Assembly: GCA_945867255.1 (NCBI GenBank)
Contig: CAMBHV010000020.1
Span: 1 to 11,321 of the forward strand
Direction: 5' to 3'
Source: an uncultured Clostridia bacterium
GTDB lineage: Bacteria > Bacillota > Clostridia > Oscillospirales > Ruminococcaceae
Length of the DNA stretch: 11,321 nucleotides
Shown here: positions 1 to 7,182 of the stretch, in pieces
Layout of the letters: every line of letters starts with the position of its first letter
Position numbering within the stretch: the stretch's first letter is position 1
Program-made: the position numbers and the translations under genes
The notes under the pieces: model-generated
The model's input: only the letters and a program-made list of their open reading frames with translations
What the model was told of the DNA's origin: nothing
Database searches by the model: none

Positions 1-964
1 AAGACTGATGCGATGTCGGCCCAGACGCGCATGTGACATCCGGGCCACAGGGTAACACCGGCCCGCCCGTATCCGGACGCGACACCCTCATTTTTTTAGA
101 TTTTCGGCGCATCATCACACGTACCAGCGCCCATATAATGAAAACAACGCAAGCTAACACCATCAACGCAGGCAATATGGCCGCAAACGCCACAGCGATA
201 CCCTGAAGGCCCTGCCCAAGCCCATACCATCCCGAACGGAAAGCTGAACCAAGGCGCGAGGCAAAACTTTGTGGGGCCTCTGTCACACGGCGCACTTCAT
301 ATACCGAAATCTGTACCGTTGAATATGCCACCTGGTCATCATAAGTTCTCTTTTGAGCGGTATAACTTTCGATTTCATATTGGATATCGGCAAGTTCCCT
401 TTGGATTGCAAGGAGTGTCTCCACATTCTGAGATTGTTCCAACATACGAGTAAGGCTTTCTCGCTGGGTTTCAAGGCTGGAAAGCCTTGCCTCCACGTCT
501 ACATACTGTGCCGTGATATCCTGCACACTTTCGCTTTTCTGCGTAACATTACCGGCACCATCTGCCGCCATAAGAAATGCGCTATACTTTTCAGCGGGGA
601 TGCGGAATTCATACTCTGCATAACGCCCGCCCATTTCGGCCTGCCCCTCCACATGCGTGGAGGAAACATATCCGCCTGCCTGCTCTGCCGCCTGGCACAG
701 TGTTTCCAGTGTTGTGTCAAAATCCAGCGCCTCGATACTGAGTTGTGCATTCATGATACGCTTTCTGCCGTCCTGTGGAAGTTCCAGTTCCGTTCCGCCT
801 TCGGCAAGGCTCGTCTGCTCCACAACGTCCTGTGCCGCTGCCGTATCGCCCGGCGCAGCACCGGTGTTACTTCCTTTAGAAGCCCCACCGCATGAAACCA
901 GCGCTGCACACAAAGCAAAAACAACAATCAGTGCAATGTATTTTTTTCCGCTGTTTTTACGCAT
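1..964 (-). CDS. DUF4349 domain-containing lipoprotein (3' end outside window)
   Basis: The frame is open from an ATG at 962-964 to the left edge, 321 codons without a stop, so the C-terminus is missing. A strong ribosome site (AAGGAGGAG, 7 bases before the ATG) fixes the start. Residues 1-25 form a lipoprotein signal: basic MRKNSGKK, a hydrophobic stretch, then the lipobox LVSC with Cys25 as the lipidated residue. A Gly/Ala/Ser-rich linker leads into a DUF4349-like region (about 65-286) that contains the family's usual long helix rich in Glu/Gln/Arg (about 155-205, probable coiled coil) after the segment DITAQYVDVEARL. One membrane helix follows at about 255-285, then a basic stop-transfer segment (RVMMRRKSKKMR). 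The protein should be held at the outer face of the membrane by both lipid and helix. Function is unknown for the family. The last 30 residues (Pro/Gly/Cys-rich) look unlike a typical tail. Confidence 0.9.
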   Translation of the reverse strand, partial: MRKNSGKKYIALIVVFALCAALVSCGGASKGSNTGAAPGDTAAAQDVVEQTSLAEGGTELELPQDGRKRIMNAQLSIEALDFDTTLETLCQAAEQAGGYVSSTHVEGQAEMGGRYAEYEFRIPAEKYSAFLMAADGAGNVTQKSESVQDITAQYVDVEARLSSLETQRESLTRMLEQSQNVETLLAIQRELADIQYEIESYTAQKRTYDDQVAYSTVQISVYEVRRVTEAPQSFASRLGSAFRSGWYGLGQGLQGIAVAFAAILPALMVLACVVFIIWALVRVMMRRKSKKMRVSRPDTGGPVLPCGPDVTCASGPTSHQS

Positions 965-1035
965 GTTCAAACTCCTCCTTTCGGGTGTCACAAAGGATAT
1001 GTTCCATTACCATAACAGACGAAATTCTCTGCATC

Positions 1036-1049
1036 ACGTTACAAAAAAT
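1036..1049. repeat. 14-bp direct repeat, copy 1 (copy 2 at 1560-1573)
   Basis: ACGTTACAAAAAAT occurs identically at 1036-1049 and at 1560-1573, in the same orientation. Copy 2 sits inside the YegP-like promoter, in the -35/spacer area. Copy 1 overlaps the T-run of the YegP-like terminator and lies 72-85 bases upstream of the DUF4349 start. A shared regulatory site is possible, but A-richness makes chance or simple promoter resemblance also possible. Confidence 0.5.
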
Positions 1050-1073
1050 GCCGGCCTTGTTTGAGGCCGGCAT
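1043..1073 (-). terminator. Rho-independent terminator of the YegP-like gene
   Basis: On the minus strand a perfect 9-bp stem ATGCCGGCC/GGCCGGCAT (1065-1073 with 1048-1056, 8-base loop) is followed directly by a run of T (complement of 1043-1047). It lies 41 bases beyond the stop of the YegP-like gene and upstream of the DUF4349 gene, so it separates the two units. Confidence 0.88.
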
Positions 1074-1113
1074 TACTTGGGCATAATACGGCCCAATACA
1101 AAACTGGAACCCT

Positions 1114-1488
1114 TTAACGTGCTGGCTCGATCAGGATGGCATTTGCCGCGTTGCGCCGTACACTTGAGATACCATGCTCGCAGGAGGCTTTCGCTGTATA
1201 CCCCTCGCTGGCAAGCACCACCTCACCGTTTGCGGCTTTCAAACGGAACCGAAATGCCCCTGCCACATCCTTATACACTTCGAATTTCGGATTTTCCATA
1301 CTTTGAGCAGTGGCTACAGTCAGGTCCTGCAGTGCGGCAAATGGTGCAATTTCCTGCACACTGGCAACACCCATACGGCACGCAGCCAGCGAGGCATATA
1401 ATTCTGAAGTGCCGATTGTCTCCCCGTTGCCGGCCTTCAGATGGAACAGATACCCGGTATCTGTTTTATACACCACGAATTTACCCAT
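1114..1488 (-). CDS. YegP family protein with two DUF1508 repeats
   Basis: 124 residues built from two tandem DUF1508 units, at about 3-50 and 68-117. The second is the better preserved: KFEVYKDVAGAFRFRLKAANG then VLASEGYTAKASCEHGI and SVRRNA, the classic pattern of this small beta-rich fold. The first unit is diverged (KFVVYKTDTGYLFHLKAGNG, then SELYASLAACRMGVASV). Tandem duplication is common in the family; the biochemical role is not established. The start is supported by AAGGAGG 9 bases upstream of the ATG at 1486-1488. The gene has its own promoter (1548-1576) and terminator (1043-1073), so it is probably monocistronic. Cytoplasmic: no signal or membrane segment is visible. Confidence 0.9.
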   Translation of the reverse strand: MGKFVVYKTDTGYLFHLKAGNGETIGTSELYASLAACRMGVASVQEIAPFAALQDLTVATAQSMENPKFEVYKDVAGAFRFRLKAANGEVVLASEGYTAKASCEHGISSVRRNAANAILIEPAR

Positions 1489-1547
1489 AGCCCTGGACCT
1501 CCTTCACACAGTTAAGCGCAGTGAGAGCACCCGCCTCTAGCATCTTC

Positions 1548-1576
1548 ATTATAGTGTGTACGTTACAAAAAATCAA
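1548..1576 (-). promoter_or_regulatory. Sigma-A promoter for the YegP-like gene
   Basis: On the minus strand TTGATT (1571-1576) and a perfect TATAAT (1548-1553) are separated by exactly 17 bases. Transcription would begin near 1541, about 52 bases before the start codon. The spacer contains TTTTTTGTAACGT, a sequence that recurs upstream of the DUF4349 gene. Confidence 0.82.
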
Positions 1577-2024
1577 TTATATGTTGGTTAAATATAGGTA
1601 AAATGTTTAAATTTGCATCGCAGTAAACCTTTGAAACACAATGAGTGCCCGTGCCGTGTATAAAACATCACACCGGATGAGATTATCCTTTTGTTTTTTG
1701 CAGTATAGGTGTTATGTCAAACGGACAGTTTACAAACGGAAAAAGGATGGTTTAGATAAATTTTCCGCACAAAAAGCATGCGCACCTATCTCTCCCGTGG
1801 GCCAATTTACATTCGAAACCAACCGGTGCAAAGTTTGCAGAAAGCAGTTCATCTATATGCCATCAAACAGGCGCACACTTTCTGCAAAAAGCAGAAAAGT
1901 TTTGCACTCTTTTGCGCACAGAACCTGAGTGGGATCATATAGGTGCCCACATCGTATCGCTTTTCCCGTTTCGCACAGAGAGGGCGCACCCAATCGGGTG
2001 CGCCCTCTTTTCAACCTGCTGTCT
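1577..2024. other. Gene-free, structured intergenic region
   Basis: About 450 bases lie between the YegP-like promoter and the end of the glycosidase gene. No reading frame here has a ribosome site or a recognisable product. The stretch holds several inverted repeats: TTTGCAGAAAG (1834-1844) with CTTTCTGCAAA (1878-1888), flanked outside by GTGCAAA (1826-1832) and TTTGCAC (1901-1907). A competing local hairpin TTTCTGC/GCAGAAA occupies 1879-1897. GCACCTAT near 1782 can pair with ATAGGTGC near 1938. The hexamer GCGCAC appears four times (1780, 1871, 1914, 1984). The only terminator at its right end has its T-run on the plus strand. A plus-strand small RNA is one reading; its promoter is not clear (best guesses TTGGTT-17-TTAAAT near 1585, or TTTACA-18-TAGATA near 1730). 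Confidence 0.4.
1979..2011 (+). terminator. Strong terminator-like hairpin oriented on the plus strand
   Basis: A perfect 13-bp stem AGAGGGCGCACCC/GGGTGCGCCCTCT (1979-1991 with 1996-2008, loop AATC) ends in TTTT (2008-2011) on the plus strand. On the minus strand, where the glycosidase gene ends only 14 bases before, the hairpin is followed by CTGTGCG and has no T-run. It may still cap the glycosidase mRNA, but its canonical orientation is plus, and no plus-strand gene lies upstream of it. Confidence 0.75.
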
Positions 2025-4445
2025 TTATTTTTTGTCGTGTTTGCTCATCGCGACACGGCCATTCAAAAGGCGCAACAACCCGTAAGTGCCCTTTTCCCCT
2101 AAAAGTGCACCTGCATTCAAACGCACATTTTTGAACGGCAGATCTTTTGTGCTTGCGAAGCTGACACGGCGGTTCACCGCCGGATTTTTTGAAAATCTCA
2201 GCCCACAACGCGCCACGGCATACGCAGCTTTCCAAAGCATACGGGCCGGCATTCCACGCATTTCCCCAAGTGTTGTATCATCGGTATATTCTCCGCGCAC
2301 CGGCGCTGTGTTTTTCCGTGGCAAGCGCCGCCCCAGCACAGCTTCAAATCCGGTATCTGAGAATGTGTTGTCGCAAAAGCTGCCGTAAGGGCCCCGTGCG
2401 CTGTGTACAGATGTAAGCAGCATTGCCTTGCCCTGCACCATTAGCGTTGCACGCAGAGGTAACTGCCGGCTGTTTGACCCCACACAGATTTCATATTCTC
2501 CTGCTTCCACTACAAAACAATGGCGTTGTGGATCCCAACATTCCAATGCTGTGCGCGGCACCATGATCCGCAGCACAGTCTCTTCATCCGGCTCAAGTTC
2601 TGCCGCCGCAAAACCTGCCAATGTACGAACCGGCTGATGCGCTGAAGAATCCCGGTGAGAAAGATACACCTGTACTGTCTCCCGCCCTGCACGCAGGCCG
2701 GTATTCTTCACACGTAATGAGACCTCCAGCGCCTGATGTTCCGGCAGATTTCCCGTAGAAAGCCGCAAAGAAGAATAAGCAAATGAGGTATAAGAAAGCC
2801 CATATCCAAACGGAAAAGCCACCGCTGCCTGTGCTTTATCGTAATAGCGGTATCCAATATATATACTTTCATTATAGCTAACACTGCGCGGCCCCATAGG
2901 AAAGTGATAATACGCCGGGGTGTCAGAAAGACGTATCGGCCATGTCTCTGCCAGCTTTCCGCAGGGATTACACAAGCCATACAGCAACTTTTGAGCCGCC
3001 TGGCCCTGGCCTTCACCTGCAAGGCCCATGTACAGCACGGCCTTTACATATTTCATCCACCCTGTTTCCACAGCCCCACCTGAAGCCAGCACAACCACAA
3101 TACGCTTGTTTACAGCAGCCAGGCGCTGCAAAAGAACAAGCTGGTTGCGGGGCAGGTGCAGGTGTGTACGATCATACCCTTCTGTTTCGTATAAGTCTGT
3201 CAGGCCCATGCAGTACACTACGGTGTGCGCACGGCTTGCAAGGTGTACAGCCCGTGCCGCCATGGCCACATCCGGCTCATCCCGCCGGGCGCAATAGCCC
3301 GGCTCATAGCGAACCGTACGGCCCGCGCTGCGCATAGCACGCAGAAGGCACTCCGGTTGGGCAGCGTTTACAAAGCTGGAGCCCGCACCCTGATATTTGA
3401 AATCCGGCCCGGCCAGTGCCCCGATCAATGCCACATCTTCGTCTGGCGCAAGGGGCAATAATCCTTCATTTTTCAAAAGCACCGCGCTTTTTTCCGCTGC
3501 CCGCACAGCAAGTTCATGATGTTGTGCCGGTGGAGCAGACGGATTTGACACAGAGGGCAGAGCATAACGATATGCCGCCTGCAACACATGCAATGCAGCC
3601 TTATCCACGTCGGCCATCTCAAGCGTGCCGTTTTTTACGGCCTGTACAACGGCCTTGTCGTTGATGCCCCCGGATGAAGGCATTTCCAAATCCAGCCCGG
3701 CCGCCACGCCCGCAGCACGGTCTGCCACAGCGCCCCAGTCGCTTACCACAAGGCTGGAGAACCCCCATTCTTCACGCAGAATATGCCGTAAAAGTTCCTT
3801 ATTTTCACAGGCATATACGCCGTTCACCTTATTATAACTTGCCATAACGGCAGCGGGGCGTGCATGTTTTATGACCAATTCAAACGCGCGCAGGTATATT
3901 TCACGCAGAGCCCTCTCGTCCACTTCTGCCGAAATACTCATGCGTTTTTGTTCCTGATTATTTACGGCAAAATGCTTGACACACGCCCCTACACCGGCTG
4001 CCTGTATGCCTTCCACCATGGCACAGCCAAGTACTGCGGTAAGCAGTGGATCTTCTGAAAAATATTCGAAGTTGCGCCCACACAAAGGGCTGCGTTTCAT
4101 ATTCAGCCCCGGGCCAAGCAGAAGCCCTACGCCCTGTGCCGCTGCCTGCTGGCCCATGGCCTGCCCAACCTGGCGCACAAGCTGGGCGTCAAACGAGCAG
4201 GCCAGCGTTCCCTCGCAAGGAAAGCAGGTAGCCGGTATGCTTGGCCCCTTGTTCGCACAAGCATGCAGTTTATCTTCTCTTCTCACACCATGAGGGCCAT
4301 CTGCCATAAATAAACTTTTGATGCCTTTCGCTGGGATGGCCTTTGTGCGCCAGAACCCTTGCCCACTAAGCAATGCCGCCTTTTCGTCCAGCGTCAGCGC
4401 ACGAAGCTGGCAAAGGGGTGTATTGGTTTGTTCTTCGCGTTTCAT
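2025..4445 (-). CDS. Glycoside hydrolase family 3 beta-glucosidase-like enzyme
   Basis: 806 residues from the ATG at 4443-4445, chosen because AAAGGAGA lies 8 bases upstream; a start at 4484 would bury that site. GH3 N-terminal barrel (about 15-300): ADGPHGVRRE at 48-57, KHFAVNN at 157-163, and VVSDWGA with the nucleophile Asp236. C-terminal alpha/beta sandwich (about 310-555): LYETEGYDR at 418-426 holds the probable acid/base Glu, then FPFGYGLSYT (544-553). A fibronectin III-like domain follows at about 570-670 (RVKNTGLRAGRETVQVYL). The last 130 residues form an extension beyond it. No signal peptide, so cytoplasmic: it would release terminal beta-linked sugars from imported oligosaccharides or glycosides. 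Exact sugar specificity cannot be read from sequence. It follows rarA by 110 bp with a hairpin between, so it is probably a separate unit, although no clear promoter is visible. Confidence 0.93.
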   Translation of the reverse strand: MKREEQTNTPLCQLRALTLDEKAALLSGQGFWRTKAIPAKGIKSLFMADGPHGVRREDKLHACANKGPSIPATCFPCEGTLACSFDAQLVRQVGQAMGQQAAAQGVGLLLGPGLNMKRSPLCGRNFEYFSEDPLLTAVLGCAMVEGIQAAGVGACVKHFAVNNQEQKRMSISAEVDERALREIYLRAFELVIKHARPAAVMASYNKVNGVYACENKELLRHILREEWGFSSLVVSDWGAVADRAAGVAAGLDLEMPSSGGINDKAVVQAVKNGTLEMADVDKAALHVLQAAYRYALPSVSNPSAPPAQHHELAVRAAEKSAVLLKNEGLLPLAPDEDVALIGALAGPDFKYQGAGSSFVNAAQPECLLRAMRSAGRTVRYEPGYCARRDEPDVAMAARAVHLASRAHTVVYCMGLTDLYETEGYDRTHLHLPRNQLVLLQRLAAVNKRIVVVLASGGAVETGWMKYVKAVLYMGLAGEGQGQAAQKLLYGLCNPCGKLAETWPIRLSDTPAYYHFPMGPRSVSYNESIYIGYRYYDKAQAAVAFPFGYGLSYTSFAYSSLRLSTGNLPEHQALEVSLRVKNTGLRAGRETVQVYLSHRDSSAHQPVRTLAGFAAAELEPDEETVLRIMVPRTALECWDPQRHCFVVEAGEYEICVGSNSRQLPLRATLMVQGKAMLLTSVHSARGPYGSFCDNTFSDTGFEAVLGRRLPRKNTAPVRGEYTDDTTLGEMRGMPARMLWKAAYAVARCGLRFSKNPAVNRRVSFASTKDLPFKNVRLNAGALLGEKGTYGLLRLLNGRVAMSKHDKK

Positions 4446-4499
4446 AAACCGCGTCTCCTTTCGCAGGCCAGCAGGCACATTCACCCCGGCCGCAAATAC

Positions 4500-4535
4500 A
4501 AAACAGCCGGCGCAGGCGATCAGCCCACAGCCGGC
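4500..4535 (-). terminator. Probable terminator after rarA
   Basis: On the minus strand GCCGGC, one bulged T, then GTGGGC pair with GCCTGC... GCCGGC (4506-4535), including two G-T wobbles, loop TGATC. The stem is followed by TGTTTTG (TTTT is the complement of 4500-4503). It lies 20 bases after the rarA stop. The T-run is short, so read-through into the glycosidase gene is possible. Confidence 0.55.
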
Positions 4536-4555
4536 ATCGCCCGGGCAGTGCAGAC

Positions 4556-5818
4556 TCAGCGCTTGATTTTTTCCCAGTATACCCTGGCCGCCTGCTCGGT
4601 TTTATTATCACCATATTCATAATATACGGTGCCGCGCAGATTATCCGGAAGATATTGCTGCGCAACCCAGTGGCCAGGATAATCATGCGGGTACAGATAG
4701 TTCTGGCCCTTGTGTATTGCGTCTTCTCCATCAAAATGCTGGTTCTGAAGTTTGCGAGGCACAGGCCCTGCCTTTCCTGCACGCACATCTTCTATCGCTT
4801 TCAAGATTGCGTTGTGCGCACTGTTGCTTTTAGGAGCAGTGGCAAGCAGCACAGTCGCCTCTGCCAACGGTAGCTGTGCCTCTGGCAGGCCAAGCTGTAA
4901 TGCGCTATCTACACATGCTTTCGTCACTGCCATTGCCATTGGATATGCAAGGCCAATATCCTCTGCCGCAATCACCAGTAGCCTGCGGCAGGCCGAAAGC
5001 ATATCGCCGCCTTCTAAAATGCGCGCAAGATAATGCACGGCAGCGTCCGGGTCCGACCCGCGAATACTCTTCTGCAAGGCCGAAATGCAGTCGTAGTGGC
5101 TGTCGTCACTTTTGTCGTACCGCATGGCGGCGCGAGGGGCCGCCTGGGCTGCATCCTGCCGTGTCAGCAGCAAGGTGCCATCTTCCCGCCTGCGCGCTGC
5201 AAGCACAGCAAGTTCAAGATTTCCCAACGCCTTGCGCATATCACCGCCACTGCTCTTAGCCAGAAGGGTCAGTGCGCCATCCTCGGCTTGCAGAGGTGTG
5301 CCTTCTTCGCTCAGACGGCACAACGCGTGCTGCAGCCCCTGCAACACATCGGTTTCAGAAAGTGGTTTAAACTCAAACACCGTCGCACGGGAAAGAAGTG
5401 CGTTATATACATAAAAATAAGGGTTTTCCGTAGTAGACGCAATCAGCGTGACGCTGCCATCCTCCAGGCACTCCAACAGGCTCTGCTGCTGCTTTTTATT
5501 TAGATACTGGATCTCATCCAAATATAAAAGCACCCCGCTGTGCGCACCAAACGTACCTACATCGGCCAACACGCTTTTAATGTCCGCCGTACCGGCAGAT
5601 GTTCCGTTTAATTGATGCAAAAGCATGCCGCTGTTTTTTGCCAGAATGCGCGCCACAGTGGTCTTTCCCACACCGGGCGGCCCATAAAAGATCATGTTCG
5701 GCACACGCCCGGTGTCCACCGCGCGCCGGAACACACAGTCCGGTGCCAGCAAATGGCGCTGCCCGCACACCTCATCCAGTGTGCGGGGGCGCAGCCTTTC
5801 CGCCAAAGGGCTGCTCAT
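4556..5818 (-). CDS. rarA: RarA/MgsA replication-associated recombination AAA+ ATPase
   Basis: 420 residues, full family length. The AAA+ core is complete: Walker A GPPGVGKT (46-53), Walker B LLYLDE (97-102), sensor 1 in STTENP (128-133), arginine-finger Arg144 in LLSRATVFEF, and sensor 2 GDMRKALGNLE (192-202). The C-terminal MgsA/RarA tetramerisation region carries LQKSIRGSDPDAA, RRLLVIAAEDIGLA and GQNYLYPHDY. The variant EIQYLNKKQQQ after Walker B, where E. coli has EIHRFNKAQQ, fits the clostridial type. RarA acts at stalled replication forks with SSB, in the cytoplasm. The start is supported by AAGGAGG 7 bases before the ATG. It sits 34 bp downstream of the esterase gene with no terminator between, so the two are probably one operon. 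Confidence 0.95.
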   Translation of the reverse strand: MSSPLAERLRPRTLDEVCGQRHLLAPDCVFRRAVDTGRVPNMIFYGPPGVGKTTVARILAKNSGMLLHQLNGTSAGTADIKSVLADVGTFGAHSGVLLYLDEIQYLNKKQQQSLLECLEDGSVTLIASTTENPYFYVYNALLSRATVFEFKPLSETDVLQGLQHALCRLSEEGTPLQAEDGALTLLAKSSGGDMRKALGNLELAVLAARRREDGTLLLTRQDAAQAAPRAAMRYDKSDDSHYDCISALQKSIRGSDPDAAVHYLARILEGGDMLSACRRLLVIAAEDIGLAYPMAMAVTKACVDSALQLGLPEAQLPLAEATVLLATAPKSNSAHNAILKAIEDVRAGKAGPVPRKLQNQHFDGEDAIHKGQNYLYPHDYPGHWVAQQYLPDNLRGTVYYEYGDNKTEQAARVYWEKIKR

Positions 5819-5852
5819 GGCTGCCCCTCCTTTTTCAAATGATACACGGCAC

Positions 5853-6695
5853 TCAGGCCTCGCAGCCCGATTCTACAGCGCCACTGCGCCAATCGCCCAG
5901 TTTTTTAGCTGCATAGCCTGGTGCAAAGAAATAATCGATGGCATACACAAGGCTTCTGTCCCAGAAGTTCCATTCGTGTACACCGTTCCACTGCAGACGT
6001 TTGTAATGCGCCAGCGGCAGGCGGCGCATCGTTTCATGCAGCGTGTCATTCTGCAACGCGATATAATACGGCTCTTCATCCTGAAAACCATTGGTTAAAA
6101 GGATTTTCGGCTGGCGCGCAGCTGAAAGTTGTGCCACTTGGCCGGCCAGATAATGCAGATTGCTGGTTGGCGGAAGGGCCAGGCCATCTCCAAAAATAGG
6201 GGCAAATGTTTCACGCACGCCAGGGATGGTTGGATCCCGCAGCATCAGAGAAATATCTACCGCACCGGAAAAACTGGCGCAGCCTGCCCAGATATCCGGC
6301 CGGGAAAGGCCGAGATACAGCGCACCATATCCTCCCATGGAAAGCCCTGCAATATAATTCTGGCTGCGCGGCGGCGACAAGCGAAAAATGGTGCGCAGCA
6401 AAAGCGGAAGTTCTTCTGTCATAAAGGAATAATAAGCCCCGCCGTATACCATGTTCTGGTAAAATGAGTTGTCACAATCCGGAATGATGAGCACAAGACC
6501 GTTGTCTGCCGCATATCGCGCGGCAGCCGTCATCTGCAACCAATCTTCCCCGCAATTGGTATAGCCGTGCAGCAATGTCAGAACACCTTTCACCGTGTTA
6601 CCTACCTCGGCAGGCAAATCGGTTGGAAAGTATAGTTTCACCGTTACCGTTCTTTGAAGAAGCTGGCTTTTCAGTTTGCAATCGATATATGCCAT
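5853..6695 (-). CDS. Esterase D / putative esterase family alpha/beta hydrolase
   Basis: 280 residues from the ATG at 6693-6695, preceded by AAAGGGGG 8 bases upstream. A longer frame to 6809 is rejected because it would start upstream of the promoter's -10 box (6747-6752). The protein is an alpha/beta hydrolase of the putative-esterase family (PF00756, as in tributyrin esterases and S-formylglutathione hydrolases). Visible parts: LLHGYTNCGEDW (oxyanion-side HG), nucleophile Ser119 in GLSMGGYGAL (117-126), likely acid Asp206 in NGFQDEEPYY, and His240 in GVHEWNFWD. No signal peptide, so an intracellular carboxylesterase is likely; the natural substrate (short acyl or acetylated sugar esters) is not determined. 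First gene of the esterase-rarA pair. Confidence 0.9.
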   Translation of the reverse strand: MAYIDCKLKSQLLQRTVTVKLYFPTDLPAEVGNTVKGVLTLLHGYTNCGEDWLQMTAAARYAADNGLVLIIPDCDNSFYQNMVYGGAYYSFMTEELPLLLRTIFRLSPPRSQNYIAGLSMGGYGALYLGLSRPDIWAGCASFSGAVDISLMLRDPTIPGVRETFAPIFGDGLALPPTSNLHYLAGQVAQLSAARQPKILLTNGFQDEEPYYIALQNDTLHETMRRLPLAHYKRLQWNGVHEWNFWDRSLVYAIDYFFAPGYAAKKLGDWRSGAVESGCEA

Positions 6696-6746
6696 GGGCA
6701 AGGCCCCCTTTGTTTTATCCGTCACTTTATATTTGATAGCAATTTT

Positions 6747-6776
6747 ATTATACACCGAGCCGGGCCGGTTTGACAA
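6747..6776 (-). promoter_or_regulatory. Promoter for the esterase-rarA unit
   Basis: On the minus strand TTGTCA (6771-6776) and a perfect TATAAT (6747-6752) are 18 bases apart. Transcription should begin near 6740, about 45 bases before the esterase ATG at 6695. It is divergent from the plus-strand promoter at 6851-6879. Confidence 0.8.
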
Positions 6777-6850
6777 TGTACAACCCCGTTTTGTCACAGT
6801 GTTTGCCAATGCGAATCATACAAAAAATCAAATTCCGGGGCGATTCACCG

Positions 6851-6879
6851 TTGACTTCCCTTGCTCGGCATGTTATAGT
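6851..6879 (+). promoter_or_regulatory. Strong promoter for the small RNA unit
   Basis: TTGACT (6851-6856) and TATAGT (6874-6879) are separated by exactly 17 bases, a near-consensus sigma-A promoter. The predicted transcription start is about 6885. The next signal downstream is a strong terminator at 7038-7079, not a gene. Confidence 0.82.
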
Positions 6880-6884
6880 GATAA

Positions 6885-7079
6885 TTACATTCCGGTGCAT
6901 TGCATCGGGGCTTTCGAAAACAGAATAGCACAGTTGAAAAGGGAGTCGTTGCAGAAGAATATTTCTTCTGTGTGTGCCGTCAACATTCCGGTTTCTATAA
7001 AGAGCCTGGTGACACACGCCGTTTTCGTTCGGTAATCAGACTTTTCGACGGTTCGCCAGCCGTCGAAAAGTCTTTTTTT
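6885..7079 (+). ncRNA. Probable small non-coding RNA, candidate 6S RNA
   Basis: A self-contained unit of about 195 nt runs from a near-consensus promoter (6851-6879) to a strong terminator. No frame inside has a ribosome site with a proper start. The RNA can fold as an imperfect rod: ATTAC (6884-6888) with GTAAT (7032-7036), GGCTTT (6909-6914) with AAAGAGCC (6999-7006, bulged), GTTGA (6933-6937) with TCAAC (6980-6984), and an apical 8-bp hairpin CAGAAGAA/TTCTTCTG (6952-6970). Unpaired strands lie in the middle (about 6915-6932 and 6985-6998). Size, rod shape with a central bubble, and a place close to rarA all recall Firmicute 6S RNA, the RNA that binds sigma-A RNA polymerase holoenzyme; that gene-order link is from memory. 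Alternatives are an unrelated sRNA or an attenuated leader of the P-type ATPase. The RNA unit itself is well supported; the 6S identity is tentative. Confidence 0.6.
7038..7079 (+). terminator. Rho-independent terminator of the small RNA
   Basis: A perfect 14-bp stem AGACTTTTCGACGG/CCGTCGAAAAGTCT (7038-7051 with 7060-7073, loop TTCGCCAG) ends in seven T (7073-7079). It closes the unit started at 6851 and would block most read-through into the ATPase gene. Confidence 0.93.
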
Positions 7080-7182
7080 ATTGCCCTTCCATGTGCATGT
7101 TTTCGTACCCGCATCGGCAAGGCCCGTATGTTTTTCAACCGTGCCGATACCAGCGTCAATATACAAGGGAAAACCGCGCTTT

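Noticed and set aside
353..895. Plus-strand ORF of 180 codons
   Set aside because: It is antisense to the DUF4349 lipoprotein, which has a signal peptide, strong ribosome site and a family match.
1641..1928. Plus-strand ORF of 95 codons in the gene-free region
   Set aside because: No ribosome site, no recognisable family, and Lys/Arg/Cys-rich composition typical of translated AT-rich intergenic DNA. It overlaps the inverted repeats.
4446..4484. 13-residue N-terminal extension of the GH3 enzyme
   Set aside because: It would cover the ribosome site AAAGGAGA that serves the ATG at 4445, and the extra residues do not look like part of the domain.
6696..6809. 38-residue N-terminal extension of the esterase
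   Set aside because: The extension would start upstream of the TATAAT box at 6747-6752, so its first codons would not be transcribed. The ATG at 6695 has a ribosome site and matches usual family length.
6951..7035. Possible TTG-initiated 27-residue peptide ending just before the terminator (GGGAG upstream)
   Set aside because: The spacing from GGGAG to TTG is only 3 bases and the coding stretch coincides with the perfect apical hairpin, so structure explains it better.
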